Shown: positions 43,940-54,558, counted from the first letter of the stretch. The stretch is DNA of 64,000 bases from Pseudomonas aestuarii (GCF_027988105.1 NZ_JAQJZJ010000002.1:434001-498000), one strand, 5' to 3'. Program-made: numbers and translations. The notes: generated by a model from the letters alone, not told the origin.

Positions 43940-45376
43940 TTACTGCAGCAGGGAGAGTACAGCCTGCGGCAACTGCTTGGCCTGAGCCAGGATGGCTGTG
44001 CCAGCCTGCTGAAGCACTTGGTTCTTCGCCAGGTTAGCGGTTTCTGCAGCGTAGTCGGTGTCCTTGATCCGGCTGCGGGCAGCCGAGGCATTTTCCGAGA
44101 TATTCTGCAAATTGTTGATGGTGTTGTCGAAACGGTTCTGCACCGCACCGAGGTCGGCGCGCTGAGCGTCGATGCCAGACAACGCATTGTCCAGTACCGC
44201 CAGAGCACGCTGCGCACCGTCCGCTGTGGAGATATCAATATCCGCGACAGTGGACTGTTTTGCGGTCGCCTCGCCAAACAACGCAGCTGCCCCTGCACCA
44301 CCTACGGTGTAAGCAGTCGCCGAACTCAGCTGCACGTAACCGATGACACTTTCACCACCAGCATCGACGGCAGCAGGCGCCGCAAAGGCCCCATCAGCGC
44401 CCTGAATACCCACATTGATTACGCCAGTGCCGCCGCCACTTTCTGTGATTGCACCAAAAGTCACGTTCTCCCCGGTTGCCGAGGTGACGGTCAAAGCACC
44501 TGTCTTGTCCACACTGGCACTAATCCCCAGCTTTGCAGCATTGGAACCCATCTGGTCGGCCAGGTCTTTGGTGGAGTTAACTCCGACGAAATCGACCGAT
44601 TGAGTACCCACGGTAAGTGTGAACGACAAGCCTTCGCCGGCTGCCACGCCACTGACGTCAGCCTTGAAGACCGTACGCGCAGTGGCACTTAGCCCCGGAA
44701 TGGCACTGTCCAGCTCTGCCGCTGCGCCTTTTGCACTAGTTGAAGTAAGGGTCAGAGCTTCCGTCTTACCCGCACCAGTAACAGTAACAGCACCGAAAGC
44801 TGCAGCCGTGCCCAATACGCCAGCACCAGTTGCAGGAGTAGTGCCGGTATTACCGATCTGATAGGCACCGATATCGGTGGCCTTGGCGCTCTTAAGGCTT
44901 ACGTCGATGGTTTCGTAAGCATTGGAACCCACCTGAAAGCTGGAAGTACCAAAGGTACCATCCATCAGTTTGCGCCCACCAAAGGTGGTGGTGTCGGCGA
45001 TGCGGGTCAACTCACTTTGCAGCGCCGAAACCTCTTTCTGCAGGGAGGTGCGGTCAGCGTCGCTGTTGGAACCGTTGGCGGACTGGATGGACAGGTCGCG
45101 CATACGCTGCAGCAGGTTGGTGGACTGCTGCAAGGCACCTTCAGCGGTCTGCGCCAGGGAGATTCCATCATTGGCGTTGCGCACCGCCACGTTGAGACCA
45201 CTGATCTGGCTGGTCAGACGGTTGGAAATCTGCAGACCGGCGGCATCGTCCTTGGCGCTGTTGATGCGCGAACCAGTAGACAGACGCTCCAGCGAGGTGT
45301 TCAGCGCGTTGGACGTGCTGGTCAGGTTGCGCTGGGTATTGAGCGACGGGATGTTGGTATTGACTGTCAAGGCCAT
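43940..45376 (-). CDS. fliC: Flagellin FliC
   Basis: 478 residues. The conserved N-terminal D0/D1 helices ([40 protein letters not shown]) and C-terminal D1/D0 ([20 protein letters not shown], then [16 protein letters not shown]) flank a central variable domain (about 180-395) rich in Ala, Gly and Thr that forms the exposed surface. A sigma-28 promoter lies about 90 bases upstream. No glycosylation genes are adjacent. Confidence 0.97.
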   Translation of the reverse strand: MALTVNTNIPSLNTQRNLTSTSNALNTSLERLSTGSRINSAKDDAAGLQISNRLTSQISGLNVAVRNANDGISLAQTAEGALQQSTNLLQRMRDLSIQSANGSNSDADRTSLQKEVSALQSELTRIADTTTFGGRKLMDGTFGTSSFQVGSNAYETIDVSLKSAKATDIGAYQIGNTGTTPATGAGVLGTAAAFGAVTVTGAGKTEALTLTSTSAKGAAAELDSAIPGLSATARTVFKADVSGVAAGEGLSFTLTVGTQSVDFVGVNSTKDLADQMGSNAAKLGISASVDKTGALTVTSATGENVTFGAITESGGGTGVINVGIQGADGAFAAPAAVDAGGESVIGYVQLSSATAYTVGGAGAAALFGEATAKQSTVADIDISTADGAQRALAVLDNALSGIDAQRADLGAVQNRFDNTINNLQNISENASAARSRIKDTDYAAETANLAKNQVLQQAGTAILAQAKQLPQAVLSLLQ

Positions 45377-45468
45377 GATGGTGTCCTCCAAGGACTAGCG
45401 TGTTTGCCTGAGCGTGCGACCTTGGGCCGGCTTTGCCCAGGCACCCATAAAGTTCGCATTCAAGATTT

Positions 45469-45495
45469 ATATCGGCGCTTACCGAGGGAGCTTTA
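45469..45495 (-). promoter_or_regulatory. Sigma-28 promoter of fliC
   Basis: Minus-strand TAAA, 15 bases, then GCCGATAT, an almost perfect FliA site (TAAA-N15-GCCGATAA). It gives a leader of about 85 bases. Confidence 0.92.
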
Positions 45496-45751
45496 GCTTT
45501 TTTCGAGATTCTCCTGCTATTTTTTTTATTGTTTTAAAACAGACGATTACGAACAGAAGCCAGTAAATCGCCACGATTGGCCGGGTTTCCGGCGCGGCTT
45601 TTGGCTTTTGTAGCCCTGCTGAAGGGTGCGCCGAGCCATCGATACCAGCGAGGAAGAGGTAACTAATCCACCCACAGCCCAGAAGCCTTGATCTATGGGG
45701 GCGAATTGATTTGCGCCAGCGTCGCGTCACCGATCAACCTGCAGCTAAATG

Positions 45752-45893
45752 GCCTCTCGGGTGGGTTAGGCGCACGCTGCCGATAGCGATGATCCAGCGA
45801 GATCCGTTGCGCCGTAACCCACCATCGGCGCAACGCGGGGTATCGTTTGGTGAGTTACGACATTTCAGGGTTGACGCGACACTAGAGATGACA
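45752..45893 (-). repeat. Dispersed intergenic repeat, copy B
   Basis: On the minus strand it reads GTGTCGCGTCAACCCTGAAA, then TGGGTTACGGCGCAAC, then GCAGCGTGCGCCTAACCCACCC, in the same order as 5042-5255 but about 80 bases shorter. Confidence 0.55.
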
Positions 45894-45954
45894 ACGTGTC
45901 GCCGATGCTCGCGGATAAATCCGCTCCTACAAAAAACCGATGACGTTGATCGTT

Positions 45955-46055
45955 CCCACGCTCCGCGTGGGCATGCAGCCAGAGACGCTCCACGTCTCGG
46001 TACTGCGGACGCGGAGCGTCCCGAGCGGGGTTACCACGCAGAGCATGGGAACCAT
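45955..46055. repeat. Large palindromic intergenic repeat
   Basis: It begins TTCCCACGCTCCGCGTGGGC and ends GCAGAGCATGGGAAC, with internal GAGACGCTCCACGTCTC and GCGGACGCGGAGCGTC symmetries. This is a well-known type of noncoding repeat in Pseudomonas genomes. Confidence 0.75.
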
Positions 46056-46113
46056 CGAATGTAGCCCTTCGCGCCGGGGCGGCCCTCCTACAAGGGCAGA
46101 GGCCGCCGAACCG

Positions 46114-47673
46114 TTAGCGCAGCTGATTGAACAGATTTAGGCTACTGATCTTGACGTAGCTCTGCTGCGCGGCCTCGAGAATGATGGTCTGGAACGACAG
46201 CCGCGACAGCGCCTCGGCGTAATCCAGCTCGCGCAGGTCGGCCTGCACGGCCTTGTTGAGCAGGCTGACGTCTTCGTTATCGGTCTGACTGGATTCGATG
46301 ATATTCAAGCGGGCGCCGATTTCCCCCTGAACGCTGGAGACGGACTCCATGCCGTTATCAAGATTGGTTAGCGCCACCGCCACCGCGTCTCGGGTATTGA
46401 GGTTACCGGCTGGGGTATCCGGCTGGTTTTCCAAGGACGTGCGCAAAGCCGCAATCGTATTGAGGATGCCCTGCTTTTCCTCAGCAGCCGCCGGACTCAG
46501 GGCGAAGCTATCGCCAGCGGCTGGCGGGCTATCGAAACGGATGGACAAGCCATTGGCCGTGGTCAACAGCAGCGGGTAGTCCGCGGGGGCGCTTGAAAAA
46601 TCCAGGCTGGTGGGTGGCGTGGTGTCCAGGGTGAAGTTCAGATTGGGGGCTGCCGCGCCATTACCGATAGTGAGGTTGGCGCTGCCTGTGGGGAAAGCAG
46701 TGGCAAAGGCAACCGGATCGGTGATCGCCGTGCGCAGGTCGGCTGCACTGGCAGACCCGGAGCTGACTGCAACACCAGCCGATTGCGGTACCACAGCAAC
46801 CCGCTCCCCACCGACCGGCACACCATCGAACTTGAAGCTGACACCGCGAAACTGATAGCTGTCGCTTTGTTCGGGCTTGTCATCGAGCTTACCACTAGCC
46901 CCGGGCAAAGCCGCCGAAACACCATCCCACGGGTATTCATACGCATCAAAGCTAAGCTGGTCGGGCGCATCACGGAAGACGACCTCAATGCCTGCTGCCG
47001 GAAAACCCGGGGTGCCGGCAAACGCAACCTCATCGGTCACAACCGGGGCAGAGGCTCGCAAGGTTGAACCCACAGGACTATTGATCTGGGTGGTACCAAT
47101 GCGCCCCGCGTTGCGAACGTTTTCAAATATCTTCTTGCCGTTATCGCTGATGGCCAAATTTAGTGAACTCGCCACCTGTAGTTTTCGCTGACCTTCATCG
47201 CCTTGATAGCTGTAGCTGCCATCGGCGGCGCGAACAAACGGCGGGCTTTTACCCTGGTAGCCTGAAAACAGATACTCACCCCGGGCATTACGGGTGTTCA
47301 TGAGTGTCAGCAATTCATTCTCACGCTCACGCAACTCGGCACCGATGGAACTGCGATCCGCCTGACTGAGCGCACCATTACCGGCCTGCACCGCCAGTTC
47401 GCGCACGCGCTGGAGCACGGTGTTGACCGAGTTGAGAGTGACTTCCTCCTGACTCAGGCTGTTGTTCGCCGCGGTGAGGTTGTCCTTGTACTGGGTCAGC
47501 ACGTTCTGCTGCTGCTCCAGTTGCAGCAGGCGCACCGAGGCGACAGGGTCGTCCGCCGGGGTGAGGATGCGGTTACCGGTGCTGATCTGCTCCTGGGTGC
47601 GGGTGGCATTGGCGTAGTTGCGCTGGATGCCGGCGACTCCGTTATTGAACGCCTGGATGGTGGAGATGCGCAT
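46114..47673 (-). CDS. flgL: Hook-filament junction protein FlgL (HAP3)
   Basis: 519 residues. N-terminal flagellin-like helices (MRISTIQAFNNGVAGIQRNY, PADDPVASVRLLQLEQQQNV) and C-terminal FQTIILEAAQQSYVKISSLN identify FlgL. It is longer than the roughly 440 residues of P. aeruginosa FlgL owing to an expanded middle (about 190-420). The start at 47673 avoids a 37-codon leader made from repeat sequence. Confidence 0.94.
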   Translation of the reverse strand: MRISTIQAFNNGVAGIQRNYANATRTQEQISTGNRILTPADDPVASVRLLQLEQQQNVLTQYKDNLTAANNSLSQEEVTLNSVNTVLQRVRELAVQAGNGALSQADRSSIGAELRERENELLTLMNTRNARGEYLFSGYQGKSPPFVRAADGSYSYQGDEGQRKLQVASSLNLAISDNGKKIFENVRNAGRIGTTQINSPVGSTLRASAPVVTDEVAFAGTPGFPAAGIEVVFRDAPDQLSFDAYEYPWDGVSAALPGASGKLDDKPEQSDSYQFRGVSFKFDGVPVGGERVAVVPQSAGVAVSSGSASAADLRTAITDPVAFATAFPTGSANLTIGNGAAAPNLNFTLDTTPPTSLDFSSAPADYPLLLTTANGLSIRFDSPPAAGDSFALSPAAAEEKQGILNTIAALRTSLENQPDTPAGNLNTRDAVAVALTNLDNGMESVSSVQGEIGARLNIIESSQTDNEDVSLLNKAVQADLRELDYAEALSRLSFQTIILEAAQQSYVKISSLNLFNQLR

Positions 47674-47718
47674 GCTTGAGCCTCTTGGTGCAATCTGGAG
47701 TCTGGCCGCCGCTAGCAG

Positions 47719-47754
47719 CCCCTCACCCGAACCCGCTCCCGGAGGGAGAAGGGA
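47719..47754. repeat. Small palindromic repeat between flgK and flgL
   Basis: Contains CTCCCGGAGGGAG, flanked by CCCCTCACCCGAACCC, a common dispersed motif. It forms a hairpin in the 113-base gap. Confidence 0.55.
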
Positions 47755-47786
47755 TTGTCCTGCAGGCGCCTGAGATCGGCGCACAT

Positions 47787-49871
47787 TTATCTAAAGGTAT
47801 TGAGCAGGGTATCGAACAAAGAGCGCGCAACTTGAATGACTTGCGCCGATGCATTGTAGTACTGCTCGAATTTGATCAGGTTGGCGGCCTCTTCGTCGAG
47901 GTTGACCGCCGACAGCGAGTCGCGGTTGTTGGTCGCTTGCTTGAGGATGGCGCCGGTGGCTTCGCTGTCCTGTCGGGCTTGCGCGGTCAGGGTGCCGACT
48001 CGCTCGACCAGATCACCATAGCCATCGGTGAAGCTGACGCCGGTACTGATGCCCACTGAGCGATCCACGCCTACGGTCTGCTTGTTCTGCAGATCGACCA
48101 ATTTCAGGGCGTTGCGGTTGTCCGATACGCCATTGGCATTGAATCCCATACTGAAACTATCGCCATTTTCCGGGCGACCGCTGAAACTCTGGCTGATCGT
48201 GTAGGACTGCACAACGCCCCCGACATCGACCTCGACGACATAACTGAGCTGATTGCTTTGCCCAGGCGTGATGCCCATAGCCTGCACTTGAGGCGCGGGC
48301 AACGCGGGCAGCGCAGGCGAAGTAATGGTCACCCCAGCCGGCAATGGGCTGCTGAATTGCAGGCGATTATTGGCCGCATCGAACGTCAGCCCAATCGAAT
48401 TGATCGCCTTGAGATTGGCTAACTCCATTGGGTCGAAAGAGTTGGTTATCTCTGGCTGACCGATCACCGCATTACCGCGGTTCTGTAAATTGGCCTCCGA
48501 GCGCAAGGGCGCAGCAAACGCCAACTGATCGGGCTGATCCAACTGGGCACTGATGGTCGTGGCGCCCCGCCGGGTCGGTTGCAGGAGGAACTTGTCCGCC
48601 GCCGCCGGAGCGGAATCGAGAGCCAGCTCGAAGCCCTGGTCGCGACCAGCCGCATCGGTAAAGGTCAGAGTCGCCGGATAAGCGCCAGGCGGGTTCGGAC
48701 TCACGGTCATCGCCGCGCCATCGCTCAGGCGCCGCGCCTGGAAGGTTGGCGGCACTGTTGTGTCTTTGAGTTCCAGGCGATAGTCGCTGGTGGTGAGCAC
48801 GCTGGTGTCGGTGATATTCAGCGCCGGCTGGACGTTACTGGTATTGCTTGAGAACGCCCGCACCCGCAACTGGGCCAGCGCCGTATCGTTGTAATCACCG
48901 AACAGCGCCGTGCCCACCTGGCCCTTCAGGTCCAGGCCCTGACCGAGCTGGGTGTTGACCTGGTCACTGACCGCCAGGGCCAGTCGCCCCAGCGAATTGA
49001 GGGTTGGGTCCAGGGTCTCGGCGCGGTAGCGGATCAGCCCGCCCAGCTCGCCACCGGTGATCAACGACGTGATGCCTTGACGCGAGCCGCCGCTGACGAA
49101 GCTCACCTCGAAACGGGTCGGATCGCCCTGCCCTGGCCCGACTTCCAGGCGGCTGGTGGTGCTGCCCACTACCAGCGGCTGGCCGGAGCCGACGAACAGG
49201 TTGAGCGTGTTGTCGTCCTGCGCCACCACGGTCACGCCGACGTAAGTGGAGAGCTGGCGGATCGCCTCTTCGCGCGCATCGAGCAGGTCGTTGGGCTGCT
49301 GGCCGTTGGCCGCAGCCTTGGCGATGGCATCGTTGTAGCTGGCGATCGAGGTGGCCAGGCGATTGACCTGATCGCTGACGGCCACCATCTGCTTGTTGAT
49401 GAACTCGTTCTGCTCGGTGATCCGGTCGGACACCGTGTTGAAGCGCCTGGCCAGGCCTTCCGCCTCGGACAGCACCAGTTGCCGCGCCGGGATATTGGCC
49501 GGGTCTTCGGCGGCCGTCTGCAGGGACGAGAAAAATTTCTGCAGCGAGGGCGTGATGCCGGTGGTGGTGCCAGCCAACAGCGAGTCGAGCTGTTCGATCT
49601 GGCTTCTATACGCCTCGACATCGGAGCTGAGCGCGGTACTGCTGCGCACCTGGGTGGTCAGAAATTCACTGTAAGTACGACGGATATCCACCAGGGTGGT
49701 GCCCGAGCCTATATAGCCGGCGCCGCTGAACTGCGGGTTACGCGTGGCCTGCACCGCATCCTGGCGAGAAAAGCCTGGGGTGTTGACGTTGGTGATGTTG
49801 TGGCCCGTGACTGACAGCGACGTCTTGTTCGCCGACAACCCGGACAGGCCAATACTCAGTAAGTCAGCCAT
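47787..49871 (-). CDS. flgK: Hook-filament junction protein FlgK (HAP1)
   Basis: 694 residues. N-terminus MADLLSIGLSGLSANKTSLS with TGHNITNVNTPGFSRQDAVQ and C-terminus DEEAANLIKFEQYYNASAQV, then RSLFDTLLNTF are diagnostic. It forms the first junction layer on the hook. It lies 8 bases after flgJ. Confidence 0.96.
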   Translation of the reverse strand: MADLLSIGLSGLSANKTSLSVTGHNITNVNTPGFSRQDAVQATRNPQFSGAGYIGSGTTLVDIRRTYSEFLTTQVRSSTALSSDVEAYRSQIEQLDSLLAGTTTGITPSLQKFFSSLQTAAEDPANIPARQLVLSEAEGLARRFNTVSDRITEQNEFINKQMVAVSDQVNRLATSIASYNDAIAKAAANGQQPNDLLDAREEAIRQLSTYVGVTVVAQDDNTLNLFVGSGQPLVVGSTTSRLEVGPGQGDPTRFEVSFVSGGSRQGITSLITGGELGGLIRYRAETLDPTLNSLGRLALAVSDQVNTQLGQGLDLKGQVGTALFGDYNDTALAQLRVRAFSSNTSNVQPALNITDTSVLTTSDYRLELKDTTVPPTFQARRLSDGAAMTVSPNPPGAYPATLTFTDAAGRDQGFELALDSAPAAADKFLLQPTRRGATTISAQLDQPDQLAFAAPLRSEANLQNRGNAVIGQPEITNSFDPMELANLKAINSIGLTFDAANNRLQFSSPLPAGVTITSPALPALPAPQVQAMGITPGQSNQLSYVVEVDVGGVVQSYTISQSFSGRPENGDSFSMGFNANGVSDNRNALKLVDLQNKQTVGVDRSVGISTGVSFTDGYGDLVERVGTLTAQARQDSEATGAILKQATNNRDSLSAVNLDEEAANLIKFEQYYNASAQVIQVARSLFDTLLNTFR

Positions 49872-49879
49872 GGCTCAAT

Positions 49880-51052
49880 TCACCCCTGGGTCAGCGCGGT
49901 GTCGCTGGACGCGATCGTTTGGTAGGTCGACATCTGCCGGGCGATCTGCGCCACCTTGCGTGCGTACTGCGGGTCGGTGGCGTAACCGGCCTTCTGCAGC
50001 TCGCGGGCGAATTGCTCAGGGTTCTGCGTGGCATCGAGGGCTTTCTCGTAGCGGCCGTTACTTTGCAGAAAGCTCACATAATCATCAAAGCTGTGGGCGT
50101 AGGACTCATAGGAGCGGAAGGACGCAGCCTCTTTGACGGCCTTACCGCCCTTGTATTCGGTGGTCAGCACCCGCGCCGACTCGCCATCCCAGCTGTTGTG
50201 GCTCTTGATACCGAACAGGTTGTGGCTGCTGCTGCCGTCCTGCTGGCGAATGATCGACTTGCCCCAACCGGTTTCCAGAGCAGCCTGGGCCACCAGATAG
50301 CGCGCATCGACGCCGATTTTCTCGGCGGCCTGCTCGGCCATCGGCAGCATCGCGGCGATGAACTCGTCCTTCGAGGCGAAGGCTGTCTTGCCCGGCGCCA
50401 GGGCCAGACGACGACCGCTGATGGCATCCGCGCCGTTCAGGCTTAGGGCCTTGTCGGCGGGAGCGGCAAACGCCTTGGCCGGAATCCAGTCGTTCTGCGC
50501 CAGCGGTTGTGCAGCTACCGCGCCAGCCGTTGGCACGATGCCCGCCATCATCCGGTCGCTCAGCCTGCCCGGCAGCGACAGACGCCGCTGGTTGAGCAAG
50601 GATGAATCGTCGCGGCTGCTGTCGACCCTGGCCAATGGCTTGCTCGGCGCACTCGGCACCGGCTGATCGACCTGGGCGAAAGGATTGGGCCGACTGCCGG
50701 CGTCCTTGAGCTGCGACATCTGCCGCACCAGCACGTCGGCCAGGCCGATGCCGTTCTGGTTGTTCGACAGGGTCACCGACAATTGCTGGTCGTGCATGTC
50801 TTGGTAGGTCTTGCTCTCGTTGCTGTTCATGAAATTGCCTTCGGCGAACACTTCGTTGGCCGAACGCATGGCTTTGAGCATTTCATTGAGAAACAGCGAT
50901 TCGAACTCTTGCGCCACCTTGCGAATGTTCTTTTCGCTGTCACCACCGAGCTTGAACTGGTTGAGGCGGTTCAGGTCGGTGAAAGCGCCGCTGTCCAGCG
51001 GGCTGTTGGTGTTGACGCTGCCGAGCAAACCGGCCGAGAGTCGAGAATCCAT
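49880..51052 (-). CDS. flgJ: Flagellar rod-cap muramidase FlgJ
   Basis: 390 residues with two functions: an N-terminal rod-cap domain (KVAQEFESLFLNEMLKAMRS) and a C-terminal glucosaminidase (ARYLVAQAALETGWGKSIIR, then SSHNLFGIKSHNSWDGESAR, with the catalytic Glu in LETGWG). It cuts peptidoglycan for rod passage. It follows flgI by 10 bases. Confidence 0.95.
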   Translation of the reverse strand: MDSRLSAGLLGSVNTNSPLDSGAFTDLNRLNQFKLGGDSEKNIRKVAQEFESLFLNEMLKAMRSANEVFAEGNFMNSNESKTYQDMHDQQLSVTLSNNQNGIGLADVLVRQMSQLKDAGSRPNPFAQVDQPVPSAPSKPLARVDSSRDDSSLLNQRRLSLPGRLSDRMMAGIVPTAGAVAAQPLAQNDWIPAKAFAAPADKALSLNGADAISGRRLALAPGKTAFASKDEFIAAMLPMAEQAAEKIGVDARYLVAQAALETGWGKSIIRQQDGSSSHNLFGIKSHNSWDGESARVLTTEYKGGKAVKEAASFRSYESYAHSFDDYVSFLQSNGRYEKALDATQNPEQFARELQKAGYATDPQYARKVAQIARQMSTYQTIASSDTALTQG

Positions 51053-51062
51053 AACCTATACC

Positions 51063-52166
51063 TCAAATGACAATCAGGTCGGCCTGCAAGGCGCCGGCTT
51101 GCTTGAGCGCCTCCAGGATGGCCATCAGGTCGGAGGGCGATGCGCCCACCTGGTTAACCGCCCGGACGATTTCATCCAGGGTGGTTCCGGGGCCGAATTT
51201 GAACATCGGCTTGGCTTCCTGCTGGGCACCCACCCGCGAGCGTGGCACTACCGCGGTCTGCCCACCGGATAAGGCTTCCGGCTGACTGACGATAGGGTCT
51301 TCGGTAATGGTTACCGTAAGGCTGCCGTGGGTGACGGCGGCCGGCTGCACGCGCACGTTCTGGCCAATGACGATGGTGCCGGTGCGTGAATTGATGATGA
51401 TCTTGGCCACTGCCTGGCCGACTTCCACTTCGAGGTTTTCCAGGATCGACAGGTAATCCACGCGCTGATTCGCATCCAGCGGCGCACTGACGCGGATCGA
51501 ACCGCCGTCGAGCGCCTGGGCGACGCCGGGGCCCAGCAGGTCGTTGATCTGGTCGACGATATTCTTTGCGGTGGTGTAGTCCGGGCGATTGAGGTTGAGC
51601 GTCAGGGTATTGCCCTGATTGAAACCGCTGGGCACCGAGCGCTCGACCGATGCGCCGCCTGGAATACGCCCCGCCGAGGGTACATTGACGGTAATCCGCG
51701 AACCGTCGCCGCCTTCGGCATCGAAACCGCCGACGACCAAATTGCCCTGGGCAATGGCGTAGACATTACCGTCGATACCCTTGAGCGGCGCCATCAACAA
51801 GCTGCCACCGCGCAGGCTCTTGGCGTTGCCGATAGAGGAAACGGTGATATCGATGGTCTGCCCCGGCCTGGCGAACGCGGGCAAGTCGGCATGGATGGAC
51901 ACCGCCGCGACGTTCTTCAGCTGGACGTTGCCACCTTGCGGCACCTTGATGCCGAACTGCGCCATCATGTTGTTGAAGGTCTGCACGGTGAAGGGCGTCT
52001 GGGTGGTCTGGTCGCCACTGCCATTGAGGCCGACCACCAGGCCGTAACCGATCAGCTGGTTACTGCGCACGCCCTGGATGCTGGCCAGGTCCTTGAGCCG
52101 CTCAGCTTGCGCGACAGGTGTCAGCAGCAAGGCGGCCAAGATAATCATCCACTTCGACATACTCAT
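51063..52166 (-). CDS. flgI: Flagellar P-ring protein FlgI
   Basis: 367 residues with a Sec signal peptide ([20 protein letters not shown]). The mature protein begins [20 protein letters not shown] and shows [13 protein letters not shown], all typical of FlgI, the peptidoglycan bushing. The start at 52166 or two codons later is likely; the reading from 52220 runs into flgH. Confidence 0.95.
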   Translation of the reverse strand: MSMSKWMIILAALLLTPVAQAERLKDLASIQGVRSNQLIGYGLVVGLNGSGDQTTQTPFTVQTFNNMMAQFGIKVPQGGNVQLKNVAAVSIHADLPAFARPGQTIDITVSSIGNAKSLRGGSLLMAPLKGIDGNVYAIAQGNLVVGGFDAEGGDGSRITVNVPSAGRIPGGASVERSVPSGFNQGNTLTLNLNRPDYTTAKNIVDQINDLLGPGVAQALDGGSIRVSAPLDANQRVDYLSILENLEVEVGQAVAKIIINSRTGTIVIGQNVRVQPAAVTHGSLTVTITEDPIVSQPEALSGGQTAVVPRSRVGAQQEAKPMFKFGPGTTLDEIVRAVNQVGASPSDLMAILEALKQAGALQADLIVI

Positions 52167-52177
52167 GTTTTCCAGCC

Positions 52178-52873
52178 TCAAAACGGCCACAGCGGGCTGA
52201 TGAAGAACCGATCGAGCCAACCCGGCTGACTGGCTTCGGCGAAGGAGCCGGTACCGGAATACGTGATGCGGGCGTCGGCGATACGGGTCGAGGCCACCGT
52301 GTTGTCCGTGGAGATATCGTCGGCGCGAACCAGGCCGGCAATGCGCACCAGCTCATCGCCGGTGTTGAGGGTCATCCACTTCTCGCCACGTACGGCCAGA
52401 ATCCCATTAGGCAGCACCTCGGCCACGGTGACCGTGATCGAACCACTCAGGCTGTTGCTCTGTGCCGCCTTGCTGCTGCCCTGGGTGTCGCGGCTAGCGT
52501 TGTATTCGGCACCGAGCGACAACTTATTGTCGGAGAACGGATTGGCCGCCGATACCGCGCCACCGAACAGCGAGGTCAGGCCGATGTCGGCACTGCTGTC
52601 CTTCTGGATCTGCGAGCCGGCATTCTTGCTGGCCTGGGTGCGCTCGTTGAGGGTGATGGTGATGATGTCGCCGACGCGATAGGCCTTGCGGTCACCGAAC
52701 AGGTTGTTCTCGAAGCCGGCCTGATAGATCGAGCCATTGTTCTGCTCCGCCGGTAACGGCGTGCGCGGCAGGACCGGCGCGTAGTACGGGTCGTTGGGCT
52801 TCGCTGGCGGTGAGACGCAGCCACCCAGAAGCGCAAGACCCAGCATCGAGAGCACTATTACCAGCCGGTTCAT
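52178..52873 (-). CDS. flgH: Flagellar L-ring lipoprotein FlgH
   Basis: 231 residues. The signal peptide ends in lipobox LLGGC, so it is anchored in the outer membrane. Conserved [20 protein letters not shown] and [20 protein letters not shown] identify FlgH. Start at 52873 chosen because it places the signal peptide correctly. Confidence 0.95.
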   Translation of the reverse strand: MNRLVIVLSMLGLALLGGCVSPPAKPNDPYYAPVLPRTPLPAEQNNGSIYQAGFENNLFGDRKAYRVGDIITITLNERTQASKNAGSQIQKDSSADIGLTSLFGGAVSAANPFSDNKLSLGAEYNASRDTQGSSKAAQSNSLSGSITVTVAEVLPNGILAVRGEKWMTLNTGDELVRIAGLVRADDISTDNTVASTRIADARITYSGTGSFAEASQPGWLDRFFISPLWPF

Positions 52874-52934
52874 AACCACTACCTCACCGCGTTTTATATC
52901 GAGCCAGGACCGGGCTGTCGCCCAGCATCAGGCG

Positions 52935-53720
52935 TTAAAGATTCTGCGAAACGAAGGCCAGCATCTGATCAGCGGTGGAGATGACTTTCGAGTTCATCTC
53001 GTAGGCGCGCTGGGTGGTGATCATGTTCACCAACTCCTCGACCACGCTGACGTTGGAGTTTTCCAGGGTGTTCTGCAGGGTGGTGCCCAGGCCATTGAGG
53101 CCCGGCGTGCCGACCTGCGGTGCCCCGCTGGCGGCGGTTTCCAGGAACAGGTTGTTGCCGATCGCTTCCAGGCCGGCCGGATTGATGAAGTCGGCGGTCT
53201 GCAAATTGCCGACGATCTGCGGCTGCGGACTGCCGTCGGTGGTCACCGAAACCGTACCGTCTTCGCCAACGGTGAAGGTGCGCACTTCGTTGGGCAGAAC
53301 GATCGCCGGCTCCAGGGCATAACCGTTGGAGGTGACAACCTGGCCGTCCGAATTGAGGTGAAAGCTGCCGTCACGGGTATAGGACACCGTGCCATCGGGC
53401 ATCAACACCTGGAAGAAACCGCGACCGTTGACCGCCATGTCCAGCGGCTGCTCGGTGGTTTGCAGGCTGCCGGCGGTGAAGATCTTCTGCGTGCCGACCA
53501 CCCGCACACCGGTACCCAGCTGCAAACCGGACGGCAGCTGGCTGTCCTGGCTGGACTGGCCACCTGGCTGGCGACGGATCTGATACAGCAGATCCTCGAA
53601 CTCGGCCCGGTCGCGCTTGAAGCCCGTGGTCGAGACGTTGGCCAGGTTGTTGGAAATGGTGGTCAGGTTCATGTCCTGAGCGGACAGACCGGTCTTGCTG
53701 ACCCACAGTGCCGGAAGCAT
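52935..53720 (-). CDS. flgG: Flagellar distal rod protein FlgG
   Basis: 261 residues starting MLPALWVSKTGLSAQDMNLT, with NNLANVSTTGFKRDRAEFED and C-terminal VEELVNMITTQRAYEMNSKV. It forms the distal rod. The ATG at 53720 is 7 bases after GGAG; a second ATG at 53726 lies too close to it. Confidence 0.96.
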   Translation of the reverse strand: MLPALWVSKTGLSAQDMNLTTISNNLANVSTTGFKRDRAEFEDLLYQIRRQPGGQSSQDSQLPSGLQLGTGVRVVGTQKIFTAGSLQTTEQPLDMAVNGRGFFQVLMPDGTVSYTRDGSFHLNSDGQVVTSNGYALEPAIVLPNEVRTFTVGEDGTVSVTTDGSPQPQIVGNLQTADFINPAGLEAIGNNLFLETAASGAPQVGTPGLNGLGTTLQNTLENSNVSVVEELVNMITTQRAYEMNSKVISTADQMLAFVSQNL

Positions 53721-53766
53721 ATACATTCTCCTCGAGCGCCATTATCAAGGCGCTGCGTGCTGGTAA

Positions 53767-54507
53767 TTAGCTAATTTGCAAAACCCGCGCCACAGCGGCC
53801 GCATTGTCTTCGGCGGTGCGCATCATCTTGACTTGCAGTTCGAACTGGCGGGACAGCGAGAGGATGGCCGTCATCTCTTCCACCGCATTGACGTTGCTCG
53901 ACTCGAGAAAGCCGGAGGTCACCTGCACCGCGGCATCCGCCTGCACCGGCCCGGTCCCCTTGAAGCGAATCAGGCCGTCGCTGCCCTTCTCCATCTGCTT
54001 GAGATCGGGATTGACCAGCTTCAGCCGGTCGACCTCGGCCAGCACGCTGGGGCCTTCGCCGAGGGCGCGAATGCTGATGGTGCCGTCCTGGCCGATCTCG
54101 ATTTTCTGCTCCGGCGGCACGGCAATCGGCCCACTGTTGCCCATCACCGGCAAACCGTTGCCGGTACGCAACACCCCCAGAGCGTCAATATTCAGGCTGG
54201 CAGTGCGCACATAAGCCTCGCTGCCGTCGGCGGCCTGCACGGCCAGCCAACCGCGCCCGCCAATCGCCACATCCAGGTCGCGACCGGTTTCCTGCATTGA
54301 GCCTGGGGTGAAATCGGTACCGGGGCGCTCGGTCATGGCATAGACCCGCGCCGGCAGCGTGTCGCCAAAGACCTGCATCGAGCGCGCCTGCTCGAAGTCG
54401 CGGCGAAAGCCGTTGGTCGAGATATTCGCCAGGTTGTTGGCGTGGGCACTCTGGGCCAGGCTGTTGTTGTGGGCTCCAGTCATGGAGACGTACAGCATCT
54501 TGTCCAT
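53767..54507 (-). CDS. flgF: Flagellar proximal rod protein FlgF
   Basis: 246 residues starting MDKMLYVSMTGAHNNSLAQS, with NNLANISTNGFRRDFEQARS. It forms the proximal rod. It opens flgFGHIJKL and has a perfect sigma-54 promoter about 52 bases upstream. The long reading beyond 54507 is not supported. Confidence 0.95.
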   Translation of the reverse strand: MDKMLYVSMTGAHNNSLAQSAHANNLANISTNGFRRDFEQARSMQVFGDTLPARVYAMTERPGTDFTPGSMQETGRDLDVAIGGRGWLAVQAADGSEAYVRTASLNIDALGVLRTGNGLPVMGNSGPIAVPPEQKIEIGQDGTISIRALGEGPSVLAEVDRLKLVNPDLKQMEKGSDGLIRFKGTGPVQADAAVQVTSGFLESSNVNAVEEMTAILSLSRQFELQVKMMRTAEDNAAAVARVLQIS

Positions 54508-54558
54508 GGTTATCCTCCGAGTTGGGCGTGACGCCCGCTGCTCTATACAAGGTAATTG

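Larger units (their letters stand above)
45377..46113. other. 737-bp noncoding region between flgL and fliC
   Basis: It holds the fliC sigma-28 promoter (45469-45495), an AT-rich patch (about 45510-45545), a dispersed repeat copy (45752-45893), and a palindromic repeat (45955-46055). No gene is seen. In several Pseudomonas this spot carries flagellin-glycosylation genes. Confidence 0.7.
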
